Part shown: in pieces, positions 22,762 through 34,639 of the stretch
Numbering within the stretch: the stretch's first letter is position 1
Layout: each line of letters starts with the position of its first letter
NCBI RefSeq assembly: GCF_016545825.1
Contig: NC_052619.1
Span: 73,294,115-73,358,114, forward strand
Length of the DNA stretch: 64,000 bases
Reading direction: 5' to 3'
Origin: Eucalyptus grandis
Taxonomy: Eukaryota; Streptophyta; Magnoliopsida; Myrtales; Myrtaceae
The notes under the pieces: generated by a model
The model's database searches: none
Told to the model about the DNA's origin: nothing
What the model saw: only the letters and a program-made list of their open reading frames with translations
Translations under genes and position numbers: made by a program

Positions 22762-23952
22762 ATACTTGCTAGAGATGAGTATAGTTCAAGTTGGGCCGGT
22801 TCAACTCCTAACCCTAGAACCAACCTGCACAGTGCTAATCCTCAATTTTTGGAACCGAAGGTCGACCTTATTGAGCTTGGGACTGAGGACCGGACCGAAT
22901 GGGTTTGGTCCAGTTCCAAAGTCAACCCAGGACCAACTAATAATTTTTTCTTTTTTCTTTTTTGATACCCAGGGAACCCCGTATAGTCGGCAACTGGTGG
23001 GTAAATCCTGGAGCGACACTAGCGGATGACCCACCACCCTGACGTCACTCTTAAGATCCCATGTAACCAGCAGGATTCGAACTCATTCGTTCTCGTTAAA
23101 CTTCACTAGAGTGCTTATTCAACTGAGCCACCACAAGCGATGGTTTCATTTCATTTTTTATACTCCTTAAAAAAATGATTGAGTACTAGATTGATCCAAT
23201 GAATTCGGTCTGGTTTCAAGGTCAACCTAAGACTAACAAATAATTTTTTATTTCATATTTTGTACTCCTTAAAATGGCAACTAAGAACTGTACTAACCCA
23301 ATGAGTATGATGATGAGCAAGGTCAACTAAGAAAGGCAAGCGGTGAGGGTCAAGTGGAGTGAGTGTCGAACATAATGAGCATCAAATGTCGAGTGGGGAG
23401 CAAGAAGCCAAGTGAGCATTGAGCGGTAAGCAACACGAGTGCCCCAAAGTGAACGAGATGAGTGTTGAGTGGTGAGCAGAGAAGTTATTTTTTTCGATTT
23501 TAGCAAATTGAAGACTAAGAGGACAAAGAAGATAGAAGAGAACGAATACCAGATGAGGATGTCATAAGGTGCATTTTTGGATGCCATGAGGGCTCCTCAC
23601 AAAAACATTTTCCTTCTTTGTAAATTATGACTATTGACGTCGTAAAAGACATTAAAAACCTAAATTAGTAAATAACAATGTAAAATTATTTGAACCCCTC
23701 ACTAAAGAACTGTTTAATGTTCTTAATGTCGTTTATCTTAAGATTTTCTCTATATAAAAAAATTATAAATAATATATATGTATATATATTTAGGGTTGGT
23801 TTGGTTCGGGTTGGATTGACTTGAAACTCTTAGGACCGAGAACCGACCCGCACAGTATTGGTCTAGGAATTCTAGTAGCAAGGACAGACCCGGTCTCCCT
23901 GAGAACCAGACCAGGACCGATAGGGTTAGGCCGGTCCACCCCTAATACTTGC
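22762..23952. mobile_element. Non-autonomous hAT-like element with perfect 8-bp target-site duplication
   Basis: The element is 22770-23944 (1175 bp), flanked by ATACTTGC at 22762-22769 and 23945-23952. The left terminus is TAGAGATGAG and the right terminus, in reverse complement, is TAGGGGTGGA, so the ends match as TAGRGRTGRR. An 8-bp TSD and TAGGGGTG-like ends are hAT hallmarks. Subterminal parts on both sides carry GGTCC/GGACC-type repeats around words such as ACCGGACCGAA and GGACCGATAGGG. No transposase is present. It interrupts a unit of the AT-rich array; removing it restores the normal sequence TTTGTCATACTTGCACTAGTTTTG. Confidence 0.85.
22950..23145 (-). mobile_element. SINE-like insertion inside the hAT-like element
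   Basis: On the minus strand there is an A-box-like TGGCTCAGTTGAATAAG, a B box (GAGTTCGAATCC) and a T/C-rich stretch at the left corresponding to an A-rich tail. The tail-side text (GATACCCAGGGAACCCC, GGTGGGTAAATCC) resembles the SINE at 11082-11267 (GGTGACCCGGGAACCC, GGTGGGGTAAACCC). The exact ends and TSD are unclear. Confidence 0.6.
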
Positions 23953-24570
23953 ACTAGTTTTGTAATTTTTTGTTGTATAAATCCAATTTAATATTGATCA
24001 CAAATACACTAATTTTGGTTTTGGTTGATAAAAAATTAATTAATGATAAATTTATTATATATGTATTGGTTTGAGATTTTTTTATGGTATTAACGTTTTT
24101 ATTTTTGGGTTTTTGGGGAGAGGGCAAGCAAAGTCATGACTCTCACTTGGCAAGAGGCACGACTCACCCAGGGCTAGGAGGGTTAGCCAGCCCTCACTTA
24201 TATAAAAAAAACTCCAAATTAGTATACTTATGATAAATGTTCTACAAACTAATTTTTTGACACTAAAAAACCTAAAAATATTACACATTTGATAATTTTT
24301 TTTCTAAATTGGTTTACTTGAAACAAACGTACCCTATGTTAGCTTTTGTTAAGTTTTATCATCAAATGGCTAAGTTTGATAACGCATGAGAGTTGACTGG
24401 TGTATTGATTTGAGATTTAACTCTCTCTTTGTCATAGTTGTACTAATTTTGTGATTTTTGTAATACTAATTCAATTTAAGAGAGGGTATATTTGTCGAAA
24501 ATATATCAATTTTTGTTTTGGTGGTAAAAAAACTAGTTTAAGATAAATTTGTTACAACTATAATAATCTG

Positions 24571-24610
<40 letters not shown>

Positions 24611-27600
24611 GTCAATTGGGATAAATTCATCAATAGTTACTAATTTGGATTTCTTGTGATTAAAAAATTGTTTCAAGTAAATTTGTTACAGTTGTATCAA
24701 TTCAACATTTTTTGTGAGATTAATTTTTATTTTTTGGGTTTTTGGAGAGAGGGTGAGTGAAGTCGTGACTCTTACCTAGCAAAGGTTACAACCCTTGCCT
24801 ATGCCCGAAAATACCGAAACTAGTATACACATAATAAATTTACCATAAATTAATTTTTTGATCACAAAAAATCCCAAAATTGTCACTCTTTTGATAAATT
24901 TATCCCAAATTGGTACATTTACGACATCTACAATATGTTAATTTTCGTTTAATATTACCGCCAAATTGCTGAATTTGATGATACGTGAGAGTTGACTAAT
25001 ATACCAATTTTTTTACTCTCATTTTGCCACAATTGTTCTAATTTTGTATTTTTGTGGTATTAATCCAATTTAATTGAGGGTATATTTGTCACAAATATAT
25101 TTATTTTATTTTTTATAGTAAAAAAAGTTAGTTTGCGGTAAATTTGTTATAAGTGCACCGATTTGGGTTTTTTTATTGCCATTTGAGATAAATTTATCAA
25201 TGGTGTACAAGTTTGGGATTTGTTGTGGTTAAAAAATTAGTTTGGAATAAATTTGTCATATATGTATTAGTTTGGGGATTTTTGTGGTATTAACTTCTTC
25301 TTTTTTCCGGATTTTTGAAGTAAGGGCGAGCAAAGTCGCAACTCTCGTTTGGCAAAGGACGTGACCTACTCAAAGGTCGACGAGGTTGGTCGCCCTCATT
25401 TGTGTTGAAAAACCATATATTGGTATACTTGTGAAGAATTTATTACAAACTAATTTTTAGACCATAAAAAACCTTAAATTGGTATATCTTTGATAAATTT
25501 ATCTCAAATTAGGACACTTGTGATAAAATTTACCCTTTGTTAATTTTTGTTAAATTTTATCATTGAATTGTTGAGTTTGATGACATGTGAGAGTTGACTA
25601 GTGTATCAATTTGAATTTTACTCTCCTTTTGTCATAGTTGTACTAGTTTTGTTATTTTTTTAATTGTATTAATCCAATTTAAAAGATGATATATTTATCA
25701 CAATTGTATCGGTTTTGGTTTTGGGGGTAAAAAATTAGTTTGATGTAAATTTGTGACTACTGCACAACTTGGAAGATTTTTGTAGTTAAAAATTAGTTTG
25801 AATAAATTTGTCATAAGTGTATTAGTTTGAAACTAATACACACATAATAAATTTAACAAAAATTAATTTTTAACAACAGAAGACCCACATTGTTACACCT
25901 TTGATATATTTATTCCAAACGGATATATTTGTGATACATTTATCATTTATTAATTTTGTTAAATTTTACCATCAAATTACTAAATTTGATAACACGTGAG
26001 AGTCGACTAGTGTACCAATTTTGGATTTTACTCTCATTTTGTCATAGTTGTACTAATTTTTTGATTTTTTTATGATATTAATCTAATTTAAAGGAGAGTA
26101 TATTTGTTATAAATGAACTAGTTTTGGTTTTGGCGACAAAAAAATTAGTTTAGGGTAAATTTATTACAATTATTCCAGTTTGAGGTTTTTTATGATGATT
26201 CGGGACAAATTTGTTACAAGTATACTAGTTTATGATTTTATGGTCATTTGGGTTAAATTTATCAATGGCATACTGGTTTGAGGTTTTTTGTGGTTAAAAA
26301 ATCAATTTAAGATGAAATTACCACATATGTATCAGTTTTGTAGTTTCTGTGGTATTAACCATTTTTTATTTTTTGGTTTTTCAAGAGAGGGAAAGCGAAG
26401 TCACGACTCTTGCTTGGCAAGGGGTGTGACTTACTCAAGTCTGGCGAGGGTTAACCAGTTGTTGCTTGTGTCGAAATGTGCCAAACTAGTACGTCTATAA
26501 AAAAAATGTATCAAAATTAATTTTTGGACCACTAAAAATCTAAATCATTGCATCTTTGATGAATTTATCCTAAACTAATACATTTATGATAAATTTACCA
26601 TCCTTTAGTTTTCGTTAAATTTTACTGTCAAATTACTGAATTTGATGACACGTGAGAGTTTATTAGTGTGCCAATTGTGGATTTTACTCTCTTTTTTGTC
26701 ATAGTTATACTAGTTTTGTGTTTTTTTTTTTTTTTGTGGCATACATCTAATTCAAATGAGGATATATTTGTCACAAATGTATCAATTTTGGTTTTTGTGG
26801 TCAAAAAATTAGTTTTGGGATAAATATGTTACAATTGTATCTATCGACGTTTTTTTTTTTTTTTTATTATATATATAGTTGTTTGTGGTAAATTTATACC
26901 AATTTGGGTTTTCTAGAGTTAAAATTAGTTTGAGGTACATTTATCATATTTATATCAGTTTCGGGATTTTCATGATATTAAACTCTTTTTATTTTTTGGA
27001 GTTTTTGGAGAGAGGGTGTGCGATTTCTCACTTAGCAAGGGACAGGCTCGCCTAGGGCCGGCGAGGGTTATCCATATCTCGCCTATGTCGAAAAGCCCAA
27101 AAATTGTATACTTACAACAAATTTGCTATAAATTAATTTGTTGATAATAAATTTGATAAATTTATCCTAAATAGATACACTTGTGACAAATTTACCATAT
27201 ATTAATTTTTGTTAATTTTATAGTCAAATTGTTGAGTTTATTGATAAGTGAGAGTTGACTAGTGTACCAATTTGAGAATTTATTCTCTTTTTATCATAGC
27301 TTTACTAGTTTTATGATTTTTTTGGTATTAATCCAATTTAAAAGATGGTAAATTTGTCACATATGTACCGGTTTTGATTTTGACAGTTTAAAATTTAATT
27401 TGGGGTAAATTTGTAGAAGTGTATCAATTGGGAGTTTTTTTTTTATGGTTATTTAAGGTAAATTATCAATAGTGTATCGATTTAGAGTTTTTTATGGTTA
27501 AAAAATCAATTTGGGTAAATCCGTCAGATGTATTACTTTGGGGTTTTTGATAATATTAAGCTTATATATATATTTTGGAGAGACGGTGAGCGAAATAGCA

Positions 27601-28169
27601 ACTCTTGCCTAGCAAGGGGTGCAACCCACCCAAGGTCGGCGAGGGTCCGCCAGCTCTCGCCTGTGCCAAAAAAGCTCCAAACTAGTACATCACGTGATAA
27701 ATTTATTACAAACTAATTTTGACCCAAAAAACCCCTTGTTACATCATTGAAAAATTTGGTACACTTGTGATAAATTTACCCTCTATTAGTTTTTATTAAA
27801 TTTTATTGTCAAATTGTCGTGTTTATGACACGTAAGATTTGACTAGTGTACCAATTAGTTTGTGGTAAATTTGTCATAAATGTATTAGTTTTAGGTTTTT
27901 CGTGGTATTAATCTTTTTTCTTTGGGTTTTTGGACTTTTGCTTGGCTATATTTGGGGAGGGGCGCAACTCGCCTAGGGTCGGCGAGGTTCAGTTGGCCCT
28001 CACTTGTGGTTGGCAAAATTTAAAGGTTTTAAACTAAATTAGCAAAAGGGTAATATGTTTATCACTTTTTGGACAATATTCCCTACATGTTTGTTGATGA
28101 AGATTTCGGTACATAAAGGTAATCAACAATACCTAGATTTGTCCCCATAATGCCTAAAATAGGTGTAAT

Positions 28170-28745
28170 GCCAACATGTAAATCTAGGTCTTAGCAACAC
28201 AAATTTCGAATGAAGCAAAAAAGTTGGCACACCAAATAAACAATCACAAAGACGACCTGTATGACAATAGCAATTCCAACCTTTTTATACGCCGCATTCA
28301 TTTTACCATGTGAGGTTAATACCAATATTGGTACTGATTAAGTCATTGCCATGAAAATTATAGCAACCCGGATGATTAATATTGCAAGTTTTGTAAATAG
28401 CAGCTGTGTTAACGACATGCCACTAATGAGAAGTAAAATTGCAGTAAATAACGATAGGAAACAAGTGGTATTGTATGACACAAAAAATGTATGCTCATCA
28501 TGATACTTGTAAACCATTATGGTGATGCCCGCGTTGTAATGTTTTTCGGCTACAGAATCCTCCTGCCATACGCCTCCAAGAGGACTCATCACCGCTTGAA
28601 AGGCCATGGTGGCAAGTAAGATTGCAACAACTATCACAAACTACATACCTTTCTGCCAATCTATGTTTTCTTGCCTCTTATTCGGTTGTGCTCCACGCGG
28701 ACATATTCCCTCTCGGTGGTGGCCACATCCTCCATAAATAAAAAT
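28170..28745 (-). pseudogene. PGG-domain membrane protein remnant, best-preserved copy
   Basis: The 99-codon open frame 28637-28338 reads IVVAILLATMAFQAVMSP, LGGVWQED, then NAGITIM and FFVSYNTTCFLSLFTAILLLISGMSL. This is a recognisable PGG domain (PF13962-type): ATLIATVAFQA, PPGGVWQ and the N-T-F-SL motif. The continuation has VAIIFMAMT and, past stops, TEKVGIAIVI-type text. PGG proteins such as ITN1 and BDA1 combine ankyrin repeats with four TM helices; here ankyrin repeats are absent. It is the left arm of the copy B palindrome. Confidence 0.72.
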
Positions 28746-28992
28746 TACCTTTTCGTGAACTTCTAAAGAGGAATAACATTGCTTTATCATTTCACAAAAA
28801 AGGTAACTTTTATTCATGGAGAACATGACCACATTCGTAGAGGGAATACTGTTCATGTGTCGACAACCAAATGAGAGGCAAGAAAACAGTTGTCCATACA
28901 AAGGTATGTAGTCTTTAATGGTCATCGCAATCTTAGTTACCTCCATAGCCTTTCAAGGAGCAATGTGTCCTCCAGGAAGAGTTTGGCAAGCG

Positions 28993-31900
28993 GACCCTGT
29001 TGACACCCGAAATTTTATCGTTTTTTTTAACGTCCATTTAGTTTGCATATAAATAAAAAGAAGAAAGAAAAAGAAAAAAAGGATAGAAAGCCAAAAAGAT
29101 TAAAAAATGAATGAATGAAAACATAAAAACAAAAAAAAAAAGTAAAGGAAACAATAAAAGAAAAAAAAAAGAGAAAAGAAAAAGAAAAAAAGGAAAAAAC
29201 GCTCAAAAAAATATATAAAGGTTCGCTCATTTTTTTTCGGGGGAGGCCATTTTGACGGATTTTTTTTTCTCTCTCTTGGAGGTCTCTCTCTCTAAAAAAA
29301 ACCGGTTCGCGCGCGAATTCTACTCTCCGTGAACTCTCTCTCTCTACGGCGGCGGGGGGATTGGGGGCTCTCGGATTTTCTCTCCCTCTCTCCGTAATGC
29401 TCAATGGAGCTTCCATGGAAGATCTCGAAACCCTAGCCTCGGGGAATCTCGGGAGAGAGCTGCCATTCCTCGAGGGGGGAAAGTCTCGGCCTCGCGCGCC
29501 TTCCACCAGAGGAAGTTTCCGCCCCTGTCTCCAACGTTTCTCCGTCGAGCGAGTCGAAGAGGTGCAGGGTGCTCAGATCTGAAGCTGACCGGCGGTGACA
29601 GCAGTTCCCGATCTGTGGCGTGATTCGGCTCCCCACCGGATCCTATGCTCAACCCCTGTTCGCTCGGCTCTCGGTCCTCCAGTGCAGAAGCTCGCCGGAG
29701 GTTGGACGGATCGCGACGACGATGCTTAACCGAGTTTGTCTCGGATCGAACTCACCAAAGCGGTGAGTTCTCTTTCTCCCTTGATCCGATTAAGTTTTTA
29801 GGATCTGGTTCTCTCTCCCGTTCTCTCTCTGACCTCGAATATTTTCTCTCGGCTCTGTCTTGTGCGCCGGATTTGACTTGCTGGAACGGCTGTTTGAGGA
29901 ACTCGGAGGTGTGCAAGGCGAACGAATATAACCTAATCTTCGAGCTCATCTCTTGTCCGAGGTAGGAACCCTCGACCGATCGCTTTGTTTTGTGTCTTCT
30001 TTGTGCCTTGTTTCAGGCTCGTCAGACCAGGCCGCCGTTGTCTAGTTCGTGTGGGTCTCAGCCTTGTCTATATGCATGCTGTGATTGTGAGGTCTTGGAT
30101 GCTGATTGTTTTTTGAATCCATACTCAAGCTCAGTCTTGGTGCTCCCCGTTTTTCTTGCGCCTATTCAATGTTCGATGAAATGCCTAAGCTAAACGCAGG
30201 TTCATAGTCTTTACCATGCTCGAAGCTTGCTGTCCTTTTGTTTGTACTGAGTATGAACTAGTTGTCCTATGTCAAAGCCAAGGCACCTGGGATGCTTTCA
30301 TTCACTATCTGTTTCATCATAAAAAAACCTGCTCGAAGGTGTGACAAGCATTACCCTTGCCCCTGCACCTGGTATGCCTCTGGATCCATGCACCATAACT
30401 AAACACGGTTTGATCTACGGTGAGAACCATCTGGTGTTCTGTTAAGGGTAGCTTGGGTTTGTGCAGTTTAATATTAGATTATGTTGGCTTTTCTCTGTTT
30501 TGTATGATGGTTTCTTTTTTTTTTTTTCATAATGGGTTGCTTATCCATTGGATAGGGTCTTCTTGATTTAAGTTCTGTTTGTACCGTCTTTGGGAATAAA
30601 CTTTGAATATCGTGAGCCTTTATTTTTCTGTCTTCTTATCTTTTTTGTTGTCTTGTTGTTTCTTCAGGTTAAAAGTTAATGTGAGTTTAGCCTTTTCCTG
30701 GTTTCATGTCTATTTTTGGGTCAAGGTTGTCCTTCACATAAAAACTGCAAAAAAAATATGGTTGTATGTTTGCCTTGCTGCCCTGTTCTACTTTTGATAG
30801 ACCTTGATCTCTTCCAGGATTTTGTAAATTCACGTGCTTTTAGTTACAATATATAATGAAATGCTCAAGTTAGATCAGAGTTGGCTTTCGAATGTCTTTT
30901 GACCGTTGATCGGTAGATATAATTGATTCATGTCTGAAACTGAACCATTGATGAAATAAGTTTTGCCATGGTCGAGGAGAGTCATATGGATCTTCATGCC
31001 TATTTGTTTGTCGTCTGAACATGTTTTGTTATGTCCTGTTTCGATAAAGAAAGGTAAATAAAACAGCATGTTCTAGATTAAAATCAAATTAGTGCTGTTC
31101 AAGTTTCCATCAGTGATTGCAGGCATTTGGAAACTCATTATGCCTTTGTTCCGCTCCTCAGTGACCTGCATTACTTGCTGATTTTCTGTTTCTTTCGCTG
31201 ATCTAACCTTCTGTGCAAATGAATTGATATGAGCTAGTTATTGTGGTTTTCTGTGCTCGATGTCTTCATGAAAGTCAAAGATGGTTTGATTAGCTTTCTA
31301 ACGAGCTATAATACACCCTGATCCGATATCATTAGCCACATGAAATCTTCTGGAAAATTGTTCTGGTCTGTGCGGTTGTTTCTGTTACTGATCTGACCTC
31401 TTTGCTAAATGTCTTCGTTTGAGCTAGAAAATGATTTCAATTGTGTTCATGACCTTCTAAGGATTCATAGGAGACTTCTCAAGATTTCTAATGACATATT
31501 ATATGTGCGATTTGGTCATCATTTTCCCTGCCTGATGCTTCTTGCAAGAGCACTAATCTGCTGATGTGTTCTGCTTGTTATGATCTGATCTGACCATTTA
31601 TACAAATGGCTTTGCTTGAGCTAGAAAAAGACTTAAATTGCAATTGTCACCTAATAGGAATTCGTAAAGGACACCTTAAGCTTTCTAACGATGCCTAGTT
31701 TGTCCAATTTGCCTATCATTTGCCCTGCCTTTCCTTTTTTCAAATTGAGCTTTGAAATCTGGAATTTGTCTTGAACTGCAATGCTGTCTTTTCTGCTAGT
31801 TGTTGTTAGTCTTAAGATGAAATAGTAGATTTGTCCAAATTGCTTTCAATATGTTGTAGAATGACGGTGTGACATGCTACTATGATCTATTCTTGATTGA

Positions 31901-33081
31901 CTTGTTCATGTTCTTAATATTTTTTAGAAATTCATGCGTTAGGAATCTTGAGGTGCTTCCTTCATGGAATGACATCCTTTATTAATTGTCTACAAAACGG
32001 TTTTAGGTACCATGTGGGTTACACATTGATTGCTCCGTTTGCCTTAAATACATATGTTGAGTGAATTCAATGGTGCATGTTTTGGAATAAGTGATCTTTA
32101 GTTGGTTCATTCATTGTTTTGGGTTGATTGAGGACCAAGGTCATGTGGCTTGAATGTTTGTCATGTTATATGCTTTGTGTGTGATCGTTAGATAGATGAT
32201 TTAGGTGTAATACATAATGATGCTAAATCTTGGGATTTCACTTAGAATTTGGTGTAAGGACTTCATGACTTTAGTCACCATTTTTTAACACTAATAATGT
32301 CCTGTTCTTTGATGTTTTGATATGTTTGTTTGTTTCCTTCCACTGCATATACCTAGTTATAGGTTTATTAGATTAGGTTAGATTAGGATCCCGAAGATGG
32401 AGAAGGCGTGAAGATGGTGAAGGTCGATGTCCACTCCGACTGTTATCATGTAATGCTCATTTTCCCGACATATGTCTCGGGTATTATGCATTGTATAAAG
32501 CCCGACGAGTTGCGGGTTTCCTTTCTTTCTCGATTATTTTCTCTTTTATATTCTTTAGAATTGCATGATTAGGTTTACTGATTTCTCTTGATTGTTTACT
32601 TCATGTCTTGTGCTTTCAATTTCATTGATTGTTTTCTTTTCATTTTTTAGAAATAGAATAGAATGAAAGTAATCCGCCACGCATGATCACTTAGTCTAGG
32701 AATTGATGATCCTGAAAAATGTAAAAAGAAACGCATGGACATGTTAGGAAAAACACAACATACTGTTTAGGTACCGAAAGGGCGCTAATAGCAATATTAG
32801 CGTAACCCAAGTCCCCGAACCTAAATATCTGGTTGCGTAGGAATCGAGGGAACACTCCCGACCCTCGATTGGGTTTCTAGCCGACCCCCAAAGTTGAGGC
32901 TAGTGGCGACTCCTGTATATTCTTAGGTTGTTAAATACCTAGATCGCATAATAAACCTACTGTCACGCGGGTACGAGCTTGGGAGAGCTCGCGATCTTGA
33001 GATCAAGTATCCCTAAACCCGACCTTTCCCAACCTTGGATACCATTTCGAGGGGGCGGCGAGATCGGGTCGCGACAGACCC
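28993..33081 (+). mobile_element. 4079 bp LTR-type element (solo LTR or LARD) with empty site in copy A
   Basis: The element is 28998-33076 with TG...CA ends (TGTTGACACCC ... GGTCGCGACA) and a perfect 5-bp duplication GACCC at 28993-28997 and 33077-33081. Copy A near 2302 reads GCGGACCTCATGGCC uninterrupted, the unoccupied site. A CT-rich, GC-richer tract at 29260-29960 looks like a transcription start and leader. The 3' part has GGGTTTCTAGCCGACCCCC and GGCTAGTGGCGACTCC, shared with the element at 15263. No gag-pol domain, PBS or second LTR is visible, and ORFs inside show no known motif. Confidence 0.82.
31190..31740 (+). repeat. About 190 bp diverged tandem repeats inside the LTR element
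   Basis: The phrase TGATCTGACC...AAATG...GAGCTAG recurs near 31200 (GATCTAACC), 31393 and 31585, each followed by text with TTCTAACGA or TTCTAATGA. Spacing is about 190-195 bp. Confidence 0.6.
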
Positions 33082-33564
33082 CATGGCCAAAAAACATTAC
33101 ACAGCGCATATTGCCATAATGGCTACCAACCATCATGATGAGCATACATTTTTTGTGTCATGCAATACTATTTGTTTCCTATCGTCATTTACGACAATTT
33201 TACTTCTCATTAGTGGCATGTCATTAACGTAGCTGATATGTACAAAACTTGCATATTAATCATCTTGCTATAATTTTCGTGGCAGTGACTTATACAATAC
33301 TAATATTAATATTGACCTCGCATGGTAAAATGAATGTGACGTAGGAAAAAACTAGAACTATAGTTATGATATGAGTGGTTTTTATGATTATTCTTTTGGT
33401 TTGCCAACTTTTCTGCTTCATTTGGAAATTGTGTCGTTAAGACGAACATGTGGATGTTGGCATCACACCTATTTCTAACACATCCCCCTTTGCAATTCGC
33501 AATCACAATGTAGAATGTCTGATGGATAGATACTACACACATCCGATGCATGACTTCTTTATAT

Positions 33565-34180
33565 GGCGTTGAATGTTATGTTGATCTATTTCACGATATT
33601 ACTAGTTTTCTCCATCTTCCTTTGCCTACTTATTAGGTCTGAATACCTCATATTGAAAGTCATTGGGCTGATTGTGTCCAATCTCACAGTCAATACATCC
33701 ACCAAGGCCAATTGGAAAGCTGCCCTCTTGGTGGAAAAACTAGAGACTTACGAGAGCAACACTTAGCATTGGCATCAACAGAGCCATTCGTGCTATGGGC
33801 TGCTCGGAGGATTATGATAAAGGCGAATATGATGGAGAGGCCTGAGGAGGCAGTGTTTTAGGACATGGATTAAGATTGGAGGTTTGTAAGGATGGTGGCT
33901 ATCGAATTGGGTATGAGGATGCAAAGCATGTACGTGCTTAGGTCATGGTAAAAGAAGTACTATGGCCTCATTAAAGACATTACGACAACTTGAGGGTTGC
34001 TTTTGCGAAATTTAAAGAGGAGGAAAGCTTAGTCATCGGCGATAATCTTTCATCCAATAATTTTTCATTGTGCTTCTATATCGATGTTGATTGGATCCAT
34101 CCACAACCCCTACTCTTAGTTGTTGCTATTGATGTCAAGGTTTATGAGATCGCCGAGTACTATTTTTGCCCATAGAGATC
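33565..34180 (+). repeat. Copy B second inverted repeat, arm 1
   Basis: It matches 2745-3370 of copy A almost base for base and gives the same hydrophobic TILLVFSIFLCLL segment, with LEKLETYESNT further on and MRVAFAKFK near 33990. No domain is recognised. Confidence 0.55.
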
Positions 34181-34639
34181 CTTTTCTTTTCCATCTATAT
34201 TTAGTGTTTATGATAGTTTTTTCACTTCTACTTTATTGTTAAACGATTGTGTGGCATTTATAAAATGCAGTGAATATTCTAAGACAAAGTCCAATGTTAT
34301 ATGAAACTCTTATTTATGGAAGATGAGTATGTGTTGCGTGAAGTGCATTATGCTTACTAAATAGAACATTTGTCTGATTTATATCAATGAATTAAGATTT
34401 AAAAAATTATTTAAATTGCTAGTATTTTGCTCAATATATAACTTAATTAATTTTTTAAAATAAAATTTAGTACTTGTGAATCTCAACAGATGAGATACCT
34501 TGCAAGTTACAACCCGGCCCCATTTTGATATATATTTAGTGCTTGCGAGTTTCTTATATCATTCAAAAATTACGGATCACTAAATTATATGTAAAATAAA
34601 AAGAACATTATGGCCAATAAGAGTTCAAGGCGGGCTCGT

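Larger units (their letters stand above)
20640..28010. repeat. Tandem array of about 600 bp AT-rich, internally palindromic units
   Basis: A header made of TTTTTGGAGAGAGGG plus a GC-richer CAACTCTCACCTGGCAAGG segment recurs near 21253, 21861, 22454, 24108, 24736, 25310, 26375, 26999, 27573 and 27926. Spacings are mostly 570-630 bp, larger where an insertion (22770-23944) or a lost header (near 25830) intervenes, and shorter at the truncated right end. Within a unit, text such as GTACACTTGTGACAAATTTACC before the CACGTGAGAGTTGACTAGTG core reappears in reverse complement (GGTATATTTGTCACAAATGTACC) after it. No protein is encoded. A single unit lies at 900-1320 and a related stretch at 52620-53480. 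Confidence 0.85.
28795..33560 (+). pseudogene. Inverted PGG remnant of copy B, split by an LTR element
   Basis: The right arm runs 28795-28992 and resumes at 33082, after the element at 28998-33076. The resumed part gives MAKKHYTAHIAIMATNHHDEHTFFVSCNTICFLSSFTTILLLISGMSL, a PGG-domain middle, shown here as in the 33035-33232 open frame. The reverse complement of this arm matches 28170-28745. Confidence 0.65.

Noticed and set aside
20640..28010. CRISPR-like repeat array
   Set aside because: Units are about 600 bp, diverged, AT-rich and in a eukaryotic genome. There are no short repeats with unique spacers.
29027..29652. ORFs of 80-160 codons on both strands in the LTR leader
   Set aside because: They lie in a CT/GA-rich and A-rich tract, have no recognisable domain and overlap each other on opposite strands.
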